Source of the DNA: Pseudomonas baetica
GTDB lineage: Bacteria; Pseudomonadota; Gammaproteobacteria; Pseudomonadales; Pseudomonadaceae
Assembly (NCBI RefSeq): GCF_019733355.1
Contig: NZ_JAIHLQ010000029.1
Span: 1 to 64,000, forward strand
DNA: 64,000 nt
Reading direction: 5' to 3'
Numbering within the stretch: position 1 is the first letter of the stretch; each line of letters opens with the position of its first letter. Of the stretch, positions 27,032-34,451 are shown in pieces. The position numbers were made by a program, and so were the translations under genes. Below the pieces are notes generated by a model. It ran no database searches and was not told the origin of the DNA. It saw nothing but the letters and a program-made list of their open reading frames with translations.

Positions 27032-27106
27032 CAGCATGCTGGCGGTGTGCGCACATCTCATGTTCTTTGCGTCATAGTCCCGAGGCATTGGGATTTTTCT
27101 GGTCAC

Positions 27107-27137
27107 AGAAAAAAGGGCCCAACCCGTGTCGGGCCCC
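27107..27137 (-). terminator. Rho-independent terminator downstream of ardC
   Basis: Read on the minus strand, a GC stem (GGGCCC, loop, GGGCCC) is followed directly by a run of six T. It begins 30 bp after the ardC stop codon and would end the minus-strand transcript that includes ardC. On the plus strand there is no T-run, so it is not expected to act on the 64-residue gene. Confidence 0.8.
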
Positions 27138-27166
27138 GTGAAGCGTTTTCAGTGGTGAGGTAACGA

Positions 27167-28126
27167 TTAAGCTCCATTGTTCATGCATGGCGAGTTGACT
27201 AGGACCACTTGCTTCGGTTGCTGCTCCAGGTTGAGCACATACTCCGATGCGCTTCGGGCCTGGCGACTGGCGCGGAAGATCGCGCGTTTGTCAGCCTTGA
27301 GCAGGCCGATCCAGGAGTCGATGTAGCTCTCGTGCCGCAGGTCCCCCTGTATACCGGCGTAGGCACATAAAAAAGCAGCGCCCATCTCGGCGATCAACTC
27401 CTCAAACGCGTAGCCTGGCGAGCCGAACGGACAGGCTGACGTCACGCCTTCGCGCTGCAACCGAGCATGATGCCCGGTCCAGTGCGTCAGCTCATGAAGT
27501 GCCGTGGCGTAGTACCCGCTTTCATCGTGAAATTGTGCTTTTGTCGGCAGTTGGATGAGATCCCTGATCGGGTGGTAAAAGGCTTCGTCGGCAGGCCGAT
27601 GAACGATACGTGCACCTGAACTTAACAGCAGACTTTCCGCAACGCTGTTGGGCTGGAAGGGATCACTCTGTTCCGTCTCGAGCAGGGTTTCATTGAGCAT
27701 TTCGAGCCCCTCCGTTTGCTCGATGTTGAACAGAAAATGTGTCCTGAGAATGCCGAAGTGAGCAACCTTGGGCTGCCCGTTTTCATCGAGTACGGGTTGG
27801 CCTGACTCGGTCTGTTCCTCGCGTTCCATCGGCTTGTAGAGCACCGCCAGAGTGCTGTGCTCACCCTTACGTATGTGCCCACCGGCCTTTTTAGCTTGGT
27901 TGAAGGTCAGCCAACGATCTTGAGTGAACCCCTGCAACCTGGCCTCGGCCCAGAGCAGCGGTAAATTGATGCCCGAATACGGACGTCGCGTGATGGCATT
28001 GATGGGGTAAGGTTGATGACCGATGTCAGCGGAGCCACTTGAGGACCAGGGTTTGATCCAGGGAGCAACGCCTTGGTCTAACGCAGTAACGATTTTGTCA
28101 GTTACGTCTTGGTAGATATCGCGCAT
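27167..28126 (-). CDS. ArdC-like antirestriction protein with zincin domain
   Basis: This 319-residue protein has an N-terminal ArdC DNA-binding domain (MRDIYQDVTDKIVTALDQGVAPWIKPW; PYSGINLPLLW) and a C-terminal metallopeptidase-like domain with HELTHWTGH near 211-219 and the downstream glutamate in FEELIAEMGAAFLC. ArdC-type proteins protect incoming single-stranded DNA during conjugation, and some counter restriction. I use the ATG at 28126 because GAGGAA precedes it; the longer frame lacks one. A structured RNA lies upstream of this gene pair and a terminator follows. Confidence 0.9.
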   Translation of the reverse strand: MRDIYQDVTDKIVTALDQGVAPWIKPWSSSGSADIGHQPYPINAITRRPYSGINLPLLWAEARLQGFTQDRWLTFNQAKKAGGHIRKGEHSTLAVLYKPMEREEQTESGQPVLDENGQPKVAHFGILRTHFLFNIEQTEGLEMLNETLLETEQSDPFQPNSVAESLLLSSGARIVHRPADEAFYHPIRDLIQLPTKAQFHDESGYYATALHELTHWTGHHARLQREGVTSACPFGSPGYAFEELIAEMGAAFLCAYAGIQGDLRHESYIDSWIGLLKADKRAIFRASRQARSASEYVLNLEQQPKQVVLVNSPCMNNGA

Positions 28127-28258
28127 GGCAATTTCCTCGAGATAAAAACGGAGGAACGCCGTGCCCGTCGGGGGAGGGTTCCCCGGTTGGGTCATGGGTT
28201 GGATTGATGCAGGTCTTGCATGCCGTCTGAGTGTGGAGGTGGGTGCGGCCCATTGCGC

Positions 28259-28588
28259 CTAGCGCTGGTGTTCTCCTGCAAGCGCTATCAGCAAGGCGGC
28301 AGGCTGACCCGGTTCTTGGAGTAGGCTCAGACTCAATTGCAGCAACGGGTTGTGGTCTAAATGATCGGTTGGTTCAATGTGGATTACCTCGAACAGCACG
28401 TAAGGCTGGTGTGGAAAGGCCAAGTGGGCTTCGAAGGCTGCGCGCAGTACGTGGCTCAACCGATCGACCTGCAGCTTCTCAGCGTGATCGGAGTGATCGA
28501 GCAGTACTGCGCGTTGCCACGCGCCAGGGGTGAACACGATGGGCAACCGAAGGGTGTTCAGTGTTTCCGGTGTAAGTGAGTCGGGCAT
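28259..28588 (-). CDS. Conserved ICE accessory protein of unknown function (109 aa)
   Basis: This small acidic protein begins MPDSLTPETLNTLRLPIVFTPGAWQRAVLLDHSDH. The chosen ATG has GGAGACATACC before it. No domain is recognised. It lies 132 bp upstream of ardC in the same direction and about 130 bp downstream of the structured RNA, so it is probably the first gene after that leader. A role in early transfer or antirestriction is only a guess from position. Confidence 0.65.
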   Translation of the reverse strand: MPDSLTPETLNTLRLPIVFTPGAWQRAVLLDHSDHAEKLQVDRLSHVLRAAFEAHLAFPHQPYVLFEVIHIEPTDHLDHNPLLQLSLSLLQEPGQPAALLIALAGEHQR

Positions 28589-28718
28589 GGTATGTCTCCG
28601 TTGAAAACGCGAAGAAACCTGTCCCATGCGGGGAAAGATTTCCCCGCGGTGGGTTGAAGAAAAACAAGAGGGCTTACCTCACGAGTAGCGCTCGAAAGGC
28701 GTTCAGGAGCGCAGTAGG

Positions 28719-28866
28719 CGTTCATCACCGTAGCAACGGTCACTGTGCGAGCCACCGAACGCTAATCGCACTTGGGGAGAACCATCATTGAAGTGACGTA
28801 GCCTTGAAGGTTCTGGCTACCTGGGAAAGTGCTGTCGATAACAGCGATCCGTACCTTGTATTTAGC
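28719..28866 (-). ncRNA. Structured leader RNA, copy 1 (possible radC-motif RNA)
   Basis: This region and 52213-52360 are two diverged copies of one ~148-nt sequence. On the minus strand it folds into a series of hairpins: GCTGT/ACAGC, GTAGCC/GGCTAC around an AGAACCTTCAA loop, a weaker stem, GTGCGA/TCGCAC, and CCGT/ACGG. Differences between the copies keep pairing on the minus strand (A-U to G-U) while two of them would mispair on the plus strand, which gives the strand. It precedes a small gene and ardC. The radC motif described by comparative genomics lies upstream of antirestriction, integrase and radC genes; that identity is my inference. Confidence 0.65.
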
Positions 28867-29043
28867 CGGACGATTTATCTGGGTCAATCACTGTAGAGAC
28901 GCTGTTTCACGGGGCTTGTCTTCTGGCTTCCAATGAGGATTTTTCGACCGGGGAAACTGATAAGCGGTCAGGCATGGGCCGTTTTCAGTAGTAGGCTATT
29001 ACTCTTGGCTCAACCATGAAAACGCTCAGAAGAGGGCGAAACC

Positions 29044-29451
29044 ATGCCGACTCAGCAACCTGTTCAGAGTTCGCGTGCCCACCGCTGGGCGTACGCCTGC
29101 GGTATGTCGGTGAAGCGTGGTTACCGTAGTTTGAAAACATTTGAATCCCAAGTGGTTGAGCGTGCGGAGACGACAGGTATGCCCGCAGGTAAATTACTTG
29201 TTCGCGGGAGTTTTCTGATTGCCAAACTGGCAATTATCGGAGGGCTGCTCTTTATCGGTTTCTGGCTGGTCGCTTTTGTTGTGGTGGTGATCGCTGTGAT
29301 TGCCCTTCTGCAGTCCAAGTCTGTCATCGACACGGATTTTGAAGAGGTGAATCCAGGTCCTGACTACCTTGGGGCTAACTCCTATCTTGGCAACTACGAT
29401 GACAATGGCCATTACATAGGTCATTTCAAATCATCTGATGACGTCAGGTAA
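29044..29451 (+). CDS. DUF3742 family ICE protein
   Basis: This 135-residue protein starts with a basic region (SSRAHRWAYACGMSVKRGYRSLKTFE), has two adjacent hydrophobic stretches about 60-88 (LIAKLAIIGGLLFIGFWLV, VVVIAVIALL), and ends with the family-like tail YLGANSYLGNYDDNGHYIG. It is a likely inner-membrane protein of unknown function regularly found between ardC-like genes and traG in PFGI-1-class ICEs. It is on the plus strand and its end overlaps that of traG by 8 bp (convergent). Confidence 0.82.
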   Translation: MPTQQPVQSSRAHRWAYACGMSVKRGYRSLKTFESQVVERAETTGMPAGKLLVRGSFLIAKLAIIGGLLFIGFWLVAFVVVVIAVIALLQSKSVIDTDFEEVNPGPDYLGANSYLGNYDDNGHYIGHFKSSDDVR

Positions 29452-30976
29452 GCTTCTTCGTAGCACCCATCAACTGATCCGTTCCTTTGCCCGCTGCACC
29501 ATGCGCGGCTTTGCTTGCACCACCTAGCATCCCCTCAAGGCTGTTGCCGATCGAGTAGCCAGCCCAGCTCATGGCGACCAAAAACAGTCCAGGCAGCACC
29601 AAGAACATCGCCCCCATCACATACTCGATCACCTGCGCGGTGACAGTCCCATCCATAAACCCGGACGTAGGCAGCGACAACAGCAGTTGATTGGAAGCCG
29701 AAACCTGGTTGTACAAGGTATCGAGCATGCTGGAGTCGACCCAGCGAGCCAGTACCCACCAGAAGCTCAGCATGTGTAAGGTGAACAGCGCAAACGTCAC
29801 CGTCATGACGGTCTTCAGCTGGTAGGTACTGACCAGCAGGATCAGCGGCAAGCTGATGATGACGCCCATGATCAGGAACGCCTGCACCATCGGCAAGGCG
29901 GCGCGTAGTGCATTCATTGCCGGGAAGTTGCTGAAGGAACCGAGGGCCAAGCCGGTGTTGGTGGCCAGGTTATTGAGCCCCTGATTGATCGAACCGCCAC
30001 GAGCGCTGGAGCCGTAGTCCTGATACACCTGTCCGGGCGACATGGACATCGATTGCTGGCGCGGGCTGACCAGCTCGCGCAGGGTGGCATCTTCGATCTC
30101 GTTGCTCGAACGTCCAGTCAACCAACCTTTCAGCTGAGTCAGCAGCGAGGGGGCGACCTGCTCGATCAAGCGCTCGCGCAAGCCAACACCGCTATCACTC
30201 CACCACTGCTTGCAGGTGGGGTAGCCCGCGCCATTCTCCAACCGCGGCAGGGAAACATCGCGGTTGTCGTCATACGGCCAGCTGACTCTCGGTGTGCGTG
30301 AGCGATCCGTATCGTAGTAGCCGGGTGTGTCGAGAAAATAACTTGAGCCGATCCAGGAGGCGTCGTGACTTTGTACCTTGTCCAACAGCGGACGGTTGGT
30401 GAATAGCCGAGAGCGGGAATAGCCGTAGCAGTCGCGAGTGAAATCGGCGACTTCCTGCAGCAGTACCTGACTGTCGATACGCGAGCTGTCGATCTCCATG
30501 CGCATCTGCCGAATATCCGGTACGCAAGGAATGGAGGCGGTGGCCGCCGCGGTCACCCCTTTGCTCAAGGCATGCACCAGAAACCACCAGATCGGCACGT
30601 TGGCGGAGCGTTCGCCGATAGTATTGAAGGTCGTCCCCCAGGCGGTTTCCGTCGGTTGGGCCACACTCACGCCGCAGCGCTGGCTCGCCACATCATCGAA
30701 CGTCATTGACGAGAGGCTCAACGGAAAGACCGGCGCGCAGCCAAACAACACGACGATGTAGGCCAGCCACAACCGGTTCTCGATCCGCGGTACCGAGAGC
30801 AGCCCCTTGTTGCCTTCATCCGCGCCTTGCTGACGGGCCGATAACCATTCTTGCAAAATGATCGCGCCGAAGGGCGCGGCAAACAACCCGGTGTCGGACA
30901 GGACGCTCCAGAGGCCGTTGTTGATGATCCAGGCCAGCAGGGAGAGGTAAAACTCCAGGTAGCTGTTGGTGCTCAT
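29444..30976 (-). CDS. traG: TraG-like N-terminal mating channel protein
   Basis: This polytopic inner-membrane protein of 510 residues resembles the TraG_N family, involved in pilus assembly and mating-pair stabilisation in F-like systems. Hydrophobic helices lie near the N-terminus (FYLSLLAWIINNGLWSVLS; LWLAYIVVLFGCAPVF) and in the C-terminal third (AFLIMGVIISLPLILLV; FALFTLHMLSFWWVL; YVMGAMFLVLPGLFLVAMSWAG), with a large soluble part between. It is the last gene of the transfer operon beginning upstream. The ATG at 30976 is taken; one codon pair upstream is also possible. Confidence 0.85.
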   Translation of the reverse strand: MSTNSYLEFYLSLLAWIINNGLWSVLSDTGLFAAPFGAIILQEWLSARQQGADEGNKGLLSVPRIENRLWLAYIVVLFGCAPVFPLSLSSMTFDDVASQRCGVSVAQPTETAWGTTFNTIGERSANVPIWWFLVHALSKGVTAAATASIPCVPDIRQMRMEIDSSRIDSQVLLQEVADFTRDCYGYSRSRLFTNRPLLDKVQSHDASWIGSSYFLDTPGYYDTDRSRTPRVSWPYDDNRDVSLPRLENGAGYPTCKQWWSDSGVGLRERLIEQVAPSLLTQLKGWLTGRSSNEIEDATLRELVSPRQQSMSMSPGQVYQDYGSSARGGSINQGLNNLATNTGLALGSFSNFPAMNALRAALPMVQAFLIMGVIISLPLILLVSTYQLKTVMTVTFALFTLHMLSFWWVLARWVDSSMLDTLYNQVSASNQLLLSLPTSGFMDGTVTAQVIEYVMGAMFLVLPGLFLVAMSWAGYSIGNSLEGMLGGASKAAHGAAGKGTDQLMGATKKLT

Positions 30977-30992
30977 GAGCATGTTGGTGACC

Positions 30993-31301
30993 TCACAGTC
31001 GGGTGAGTTCGACGCAGGTAATGAGCACGAGCCCTAATGTCCCGATGCGTTTCACGCGCAGTCGATCCTGGGGTCGATGTCGGTAGCGCCGAAGCAGACC
31101 CCACCAGAGCGCAAAGAGGGCGCCGTAGAGCAGGGCACGCCACCACCGCAGATAGGGTCGTACGGATTCGAATGCCTGCTGCCAGGCCTCGAAACTACCC
31201 AGCACAGCGCGGCCGATCCATGCGACCAGTGCGGCGGTCAGGATCATCACCGCGGCAATCCCCGAACTCGCAAGCAAAGTGAATAGCGGTGAGCGTTTCA
31301 T
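30993..31301 (-). CDS. Small ICE membrane protein (102 aa)
   Basis: The product has three hydrophobic segments: LLASSGIAAVMILTAALVAWI near the N-terminus, LLYGALFALWWGLL in the middle and IGTLGLVLITCVEL at the end. No named domain is recognised, but a small membrane protein commonly occurs here between the TIGR03755-type and traG genes. It begins 3 bp after the preceding stop and ends 16 bp before the traG start. Confidence 0.75.
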   Translation of the reverse strand: MKRSPLFTLLASSGIAAVMILTAALVAWIGRAVLGSFEAWQQAFESVRPYLRWWRALLYGALFALWWGLLRRYRHRPQDRLRVKRIGTLGLVLITCVELTRL

Positions 31302-31304
31302 GGC

Positions 31305-32687
31305 TCACTTGCGCCTGGCGTCAGCATCATTGAGTCGGCCCGGCTCAGGGTCGCCTTGCTCGACGGTGCGCGAAGCATCAGCACCGCCGGCATGCCGATC
31401 GAGCACCAGGCTGGCGGTATTGGTGGTTAGCATCTGCCGGACCTGCAGTTCGGTCTGCAGCAGGCGGATTTCACGCTCCAGAGCGTCGATGTTTTTCGTC
31501 AAGGCGGTCTGGGCCGGTTCGGCGGAAGCGATGTTCGGCTCGTGACTGCCCGCCAGCAGGGTGCGCAGTAGCAGCAACGCTTTGTCGAGCACGCTGGACA
31601 AGGCCGTCTCACTGGCCAGGCGCCGTGCCAACAGATCCTGATCGGGATCGTCGCGCAGGGCTTCAACCACACCACGAGTCACCGGCAGCATCGGGCTGGA
31701 GGCTTTCGCCAGGTTGTCAGGGGTAGGCGGCAGAGAGCCAGACAACAGCCCTTGCAGGGCCTTGAGGCGCTCGTTATAGGCCTCCTGGATCAGCGGCGTC
31801 AGTCCGCTGCCAGCGGTCGCACGCAGAGTTTCGCAGCTGTCGCAGGTCGCGACTTCGCTCTCGCCCAACACCCGAACGGCCCAGTCGGACTCCTCTTGGG
31901 GCGAAGCCCATGTCTGGCAAATAGCGCCACCCAGGCAATCGCTGCTACTGATCGAGGCACTGTCGTCCACCGTCCGGTTATGCAGCAAGTTGTAGCCCGC
32001 ACGCACCACGTCGGAGGTCACCCGAATGGGCGTCTGCCCATCACCACCAGCCTTCGAACCGCCGACCCAGGTCACTCCATTGTTGCCGTTATGGGCCTCG
32101 GTATTTTTCACCGCGGCCACTGCATCGCCGCCGGTTTGCTCCAGGTTGCCTTGCATTTCTTGGTTCTTGGCCAGTGCACCCCAGCCGGCTTGACCTACTT
32201 TGTCCGCCATCTTTTCGGCCATGGCCTGACAGGTCAGCTTGGAACGGTCGAAGTCGATACGACCTTGCATCACTCCGTTGCTGAGCAACTCATAGAGTCC
32301 TGGATTGGCGCGCTGGATGATCAACGCCGGCAGCGACATCACCGCTTGGGTCGCGTTCTGCACGACGCTACCCATGATCTGCTGAAAACCTTCGGTGACG
32401 CCGTTCAGCTGGTTTTGAAGGGTGTTGGTGAGGCTCATGTTTCCGCACATCATATTCGCTCGCCAAGATCCGCCGATACCGAGACCGCTGGGTCGGTAAA
32501 GCGAGCTCGGTGAGCCGACTGCCGAACCGCCTCCAATGGTGTACATGACTCGGTCGTCGAGTACTTCGCCTTGAGTACCCAGGCGGTAATCGCCCTCGGC
32601 GGCGTGGGCATGTGTGCCCATGGCGAGCAGTCCACAGAGCAACAGGCTCATCACGCCCAACCATGGTCGCGCGCGAAGCCGACTCAT
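31305..32687 (-). CDS. ICE transfer protein, TIGR03755 (PFL_4711) family
   Basis: This 460-residue exported protein has a signal peptide (LGVMSLLLCGLLAMGTHAHA). Its C-rich middle includes TCQAMAEKMADKVGQ, SSDCLGGAICQTWAS and VATCDSCETLRATAG, with a helical, Gln-rich C-terminus. The family is conserved in conjugative ICEs and is thought to act in the periplasm with the TraU-like neighbour; the biochemical role is not known. Its start overlaps the end of the upstream gene by ATGA. Confidence 0.85.
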   Translation of the reverse strand: MSRLRARPWLGVMSLLLCGLLAMGTHAHAAEGDYRLGTQGEVLDDRVMYTIGGGSAVGSPSSLYRPSGLGIGGSWRANMMCGNMSLTNTLQNQLNGVTEGFQQIMGSVVQNATQAVMSLPALIIQRANPGLYELLSNGVMQGRIDFDRSKLTCQAMAEKMADKVGQAGWGALAKNQEMQGNLEQTGGDAVAAVKNTEAHNGNNGVTWVGGSKAGGDGQTPIRVTSDVVRAGYNLLHNRTVDDSASISSSDCLGGAICQTWASPQEESDWAVRVLGESEVATCDSCETLRATAGSGLTPLIQEAYNERLKALQGLLSGSLPPTPDNLAKASSPMLPVTRGVVEALRDDPDQDLLARRLASETALSSVLDKALLLLRTLLAGSHEPNIASAEPAQTALTKNIDALEREIRLLQTELQVRQMLTTNTASLVLDRHAGGADASRTVEQGDPEPGRLNDADARRK

Positions 32688-33640
32688 GAAGCGCCTCCTT
32701 CGAAGTCGATGCTGAACAGGAAGGTCTGTCCCTCACGTTTGCAGCAGCTATAAGGACGCCACAGCGACCAGGCGTAGCCGCCATCCGCGCTTTGTTCCGG
32801 ATCGCTGGGGAAGATGGCGCACGTAGGCTGCACCTGGGGGTAGAGCAATTGCCATTTGTGGGTTGATGCATCGTTTTCAACGATAGGGCCAGGCGGCCAG
32901 TAGCCGTCGCGTTTGGCGGGCGTGAGCGGTAGGTACACATGAGGTTGCCAGCCGCGGGTAATCACATCACCGGCCCGTTGTGCCATGACTGCGGCTGCCT
33001 TGAAATCGTCGGGCTGTACCAGAAAACCCTGCCGGGGATAAACGTTGCCCCACATGTTTCCTAAAACTTGACTACCGACTTCGCGGACCCCTGGCACAAG
33101 TGACTCGGGGTAGAAATTTTCCGGGATGCCATGGCGCCAGGCCAGTGAGTCCAAGGTACTCAAATAGTAGGGCATGAATGCAGTTGCACCGCTGGCGCAG
33201 GCATAGCCGGATTGAGAAGCCAGTTGCGTGGCGACCCAACCACCAGGGTGGCCGATGCCATCAACGTTCTTGAAGCGGGGCAGGTTGTTGCGGTGGGGGT
33301 TCGGGGTGATCAGGTTGCCGCCACCTTCCGCACCGCTGACGGGAGAGGAAAGGGTGGCCATCTCGATCCAGGGGTTATTGCCCGTGGCGGTGTAGCTTGA
33401 GACCACCAGTTCAGGAATGAAATGACGAACCTTGGTCGAGGTTTTGACTGTGCAGCCGAACGGTGTGCAGAGCAGCCAGAAGCAAATGCCGACGACCCTG
33501 TATTCGAGGCAGTCTGGCGAAAGCACGGAGGACGTGATGCTTCCGGTGTCCAGCGCCATGCTTGGACCGCATGCCAGCAGGATGCTCAGTGCCAAGGGTC
33601 TTAGCTTTGCGGGAGATATTGACGAGCAGACGGCAGTCAT
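32684..33640 (-). CDS. ICE transfer protein, TraU-like, TIGR03756 (PFL_4710) family
   Basis: This 318-residue secreted protein carries an N-terminal signal (LRPLALSILLACGPSMA). It has many cysteines (LSPDCLEYRVVGICFWLLCTPFGC; YACASGA; PTCAIFP; PYSCCKREG) and PYYLSTLDSLAWRHGIPE, in the style of TraU proteins of F-like mating channels, where disulfide bonds are important. The upstream partner usually expected in this class (TIGR03757) is not seen; a regulator gene occupies the space instead. Confidence 0.85.
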   Translation of the reverse strand: MTAVCSSISPAKLRPLALSILLACGPSMALDTGSITSSVLSPDCLEYRVVGICFWLLCTPFGCTVKTSTKVRHFIPELVVSSYTATGNNPWIEMATLSSPVSGAEGGGNLITPNPHRNNLPRFKNVDGIGHPGGWVATQLASQSGYACASGATAFMPYYLSTLDSLAWRHGIPENFYPESLVPGVREVGSQVLGNMWGNVYPRQGFLVQPDDFKAAAVMAQRAGDVITRGWQPHVYLPLTPAKRDGYWPPGPIVENDASTHKWQLLYPQVQPTCAIFPSDPEQSADGGYAWSLWRPYSCCKREGQTFLFSIDFEGGAS

Positions 33641-33745
33641 AATCCAGGCTCAATATGTATGGCCTGGGCAGATTCGGTGAGGGGCTGGAGATTGTCAGCG
33701 GAAATTATGGAAGCGGGTGTATCGGGTTTGCGAGACGTGAGACTA

Positions 33746-34000
33746 TTATTTGACGTGAAGGAAGCTGCGAAGGATGTCGGGTTCCACAAGTAACTGATCT
33801 GCCGTAATTTCCAAAATATTGGCGAGCTTGCACAGAACCAACAGCGACGGATTGCCCGTGCATCGTTCGATTTGACTGACGTAGGTGCGATCCACCTCGG
33901 CCATGAGCGCGAGCTGCTCCTGGCTAAGGTTTTTCACGCGTCGCATCAAGCGGATATTTTCCGCCAGCCGCAGACGAAGCTGTTCGTAGTCTTGAGTCAT
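33746..34000 (-). CDS. Xre-family DNA-binding regulator
   Basis: This 84-residue protein is essentially one HTH_3 domain: LAENIRLMRRVKNLSQEQLALMAEVDRTYVSQIERCTGNPSLLVLCKLANILEI. It probably binds DNA as a dimer and may repress its own promoter. It is divergent from a small acidic protein gene, with 158 bp between their starts. It is inserted in the transfer gene block between the VirB4-type ATPase and the TraU-like gene. Confidence 0.9.
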   Translation of the reverse strand: MTQDYEQLRLRLAENIRLMRRVKNLSQEQLALMAEVDRTYVSQIERCTGNPSLLVLCKLANILEITADQLLVEPDILRSFLHVK

Positions 34001-34158
34001 GCGCGCAAATTGCGCCTTGAGGGACTCTCAATCCACGGGATATAGTCTGCATTAGCATTGCTCTATGCGATTTGAATGCTTATGGCTGGTACCTAGAGCC
34101 TATATGTTTTCGAAGCTGGCCTTTGCGTCTGAAAATAAATCAGAAATTTAGGGTGTAT

Positions 34159-34416
34159 ATGGACGAAAACTACATTTCAATTCCGCCGGCGGATGGTTGT
34201 CCAAGTCTTTTGACGCCGTGGGGTAGCGAATTTTCCTCAATGATTGAGCGTGGCGTGCAATGCGCCCAGGCTTGGCTTGATGCGCCTGGCGAAATTCCGC
34301 TGTGGTGGGAGCTGGCGCAAACCCGCAAGTCCTTCCCTGTCGGTGACTGTCAGGATGCCTTTGAAGCCGGATTTTTGTTGAGGGTTCAGCAGCGTCTCCG
34401 GGGAGTACGGCAATAA
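34159..34416 (+). CDS. Small acidic protein, possibly QslA-like (85 aa)
   Basis: The protein MDENYISIPPADGCPSLL... has a helical, tryptophan-rich C-terminal half (CAQAWLDAPGEIPLWWELAQ; DAFEAGFLLRVQQRL). The ATG at 34159 follows AGGGTG; a longer frame has no binding site. The pattern reminds me of small QslA-domain proteins annotated in pseudomonads, which bind the quorum-sensing regulator LasR, but I cannot confirm this from memory alone. It is divergent from a Xre regulator that could control it. Confidence 0.55.
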   Translation: MDENYISIPPADGCPSLLTPWGSEFSSMIERGVQCAQAWLDAPGEIPLWWELAQTRKSFPVGDCQDAFEAGFLLRVQQRLRGVRQ

Positions 34417-34451
34417 CCGTTATCTCGTTTTAGAGCGCTGAATAGATTTAC

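Noticed and set aside
27107..27137. The GGGCCC stem as a plus-strand terminator of the 64-residue gene
   Set aside because: The T-run follows the stem only on the minus strand, so it is assigned to ardC.
28719..28866. The repeated 148-bp region as a CRISPR-like or transposon repeat
   Set aside because: Only two copies, 23 kb apart, without terminal inverted repeats or target duplications; the pairing changes fit a conserved RNA better.
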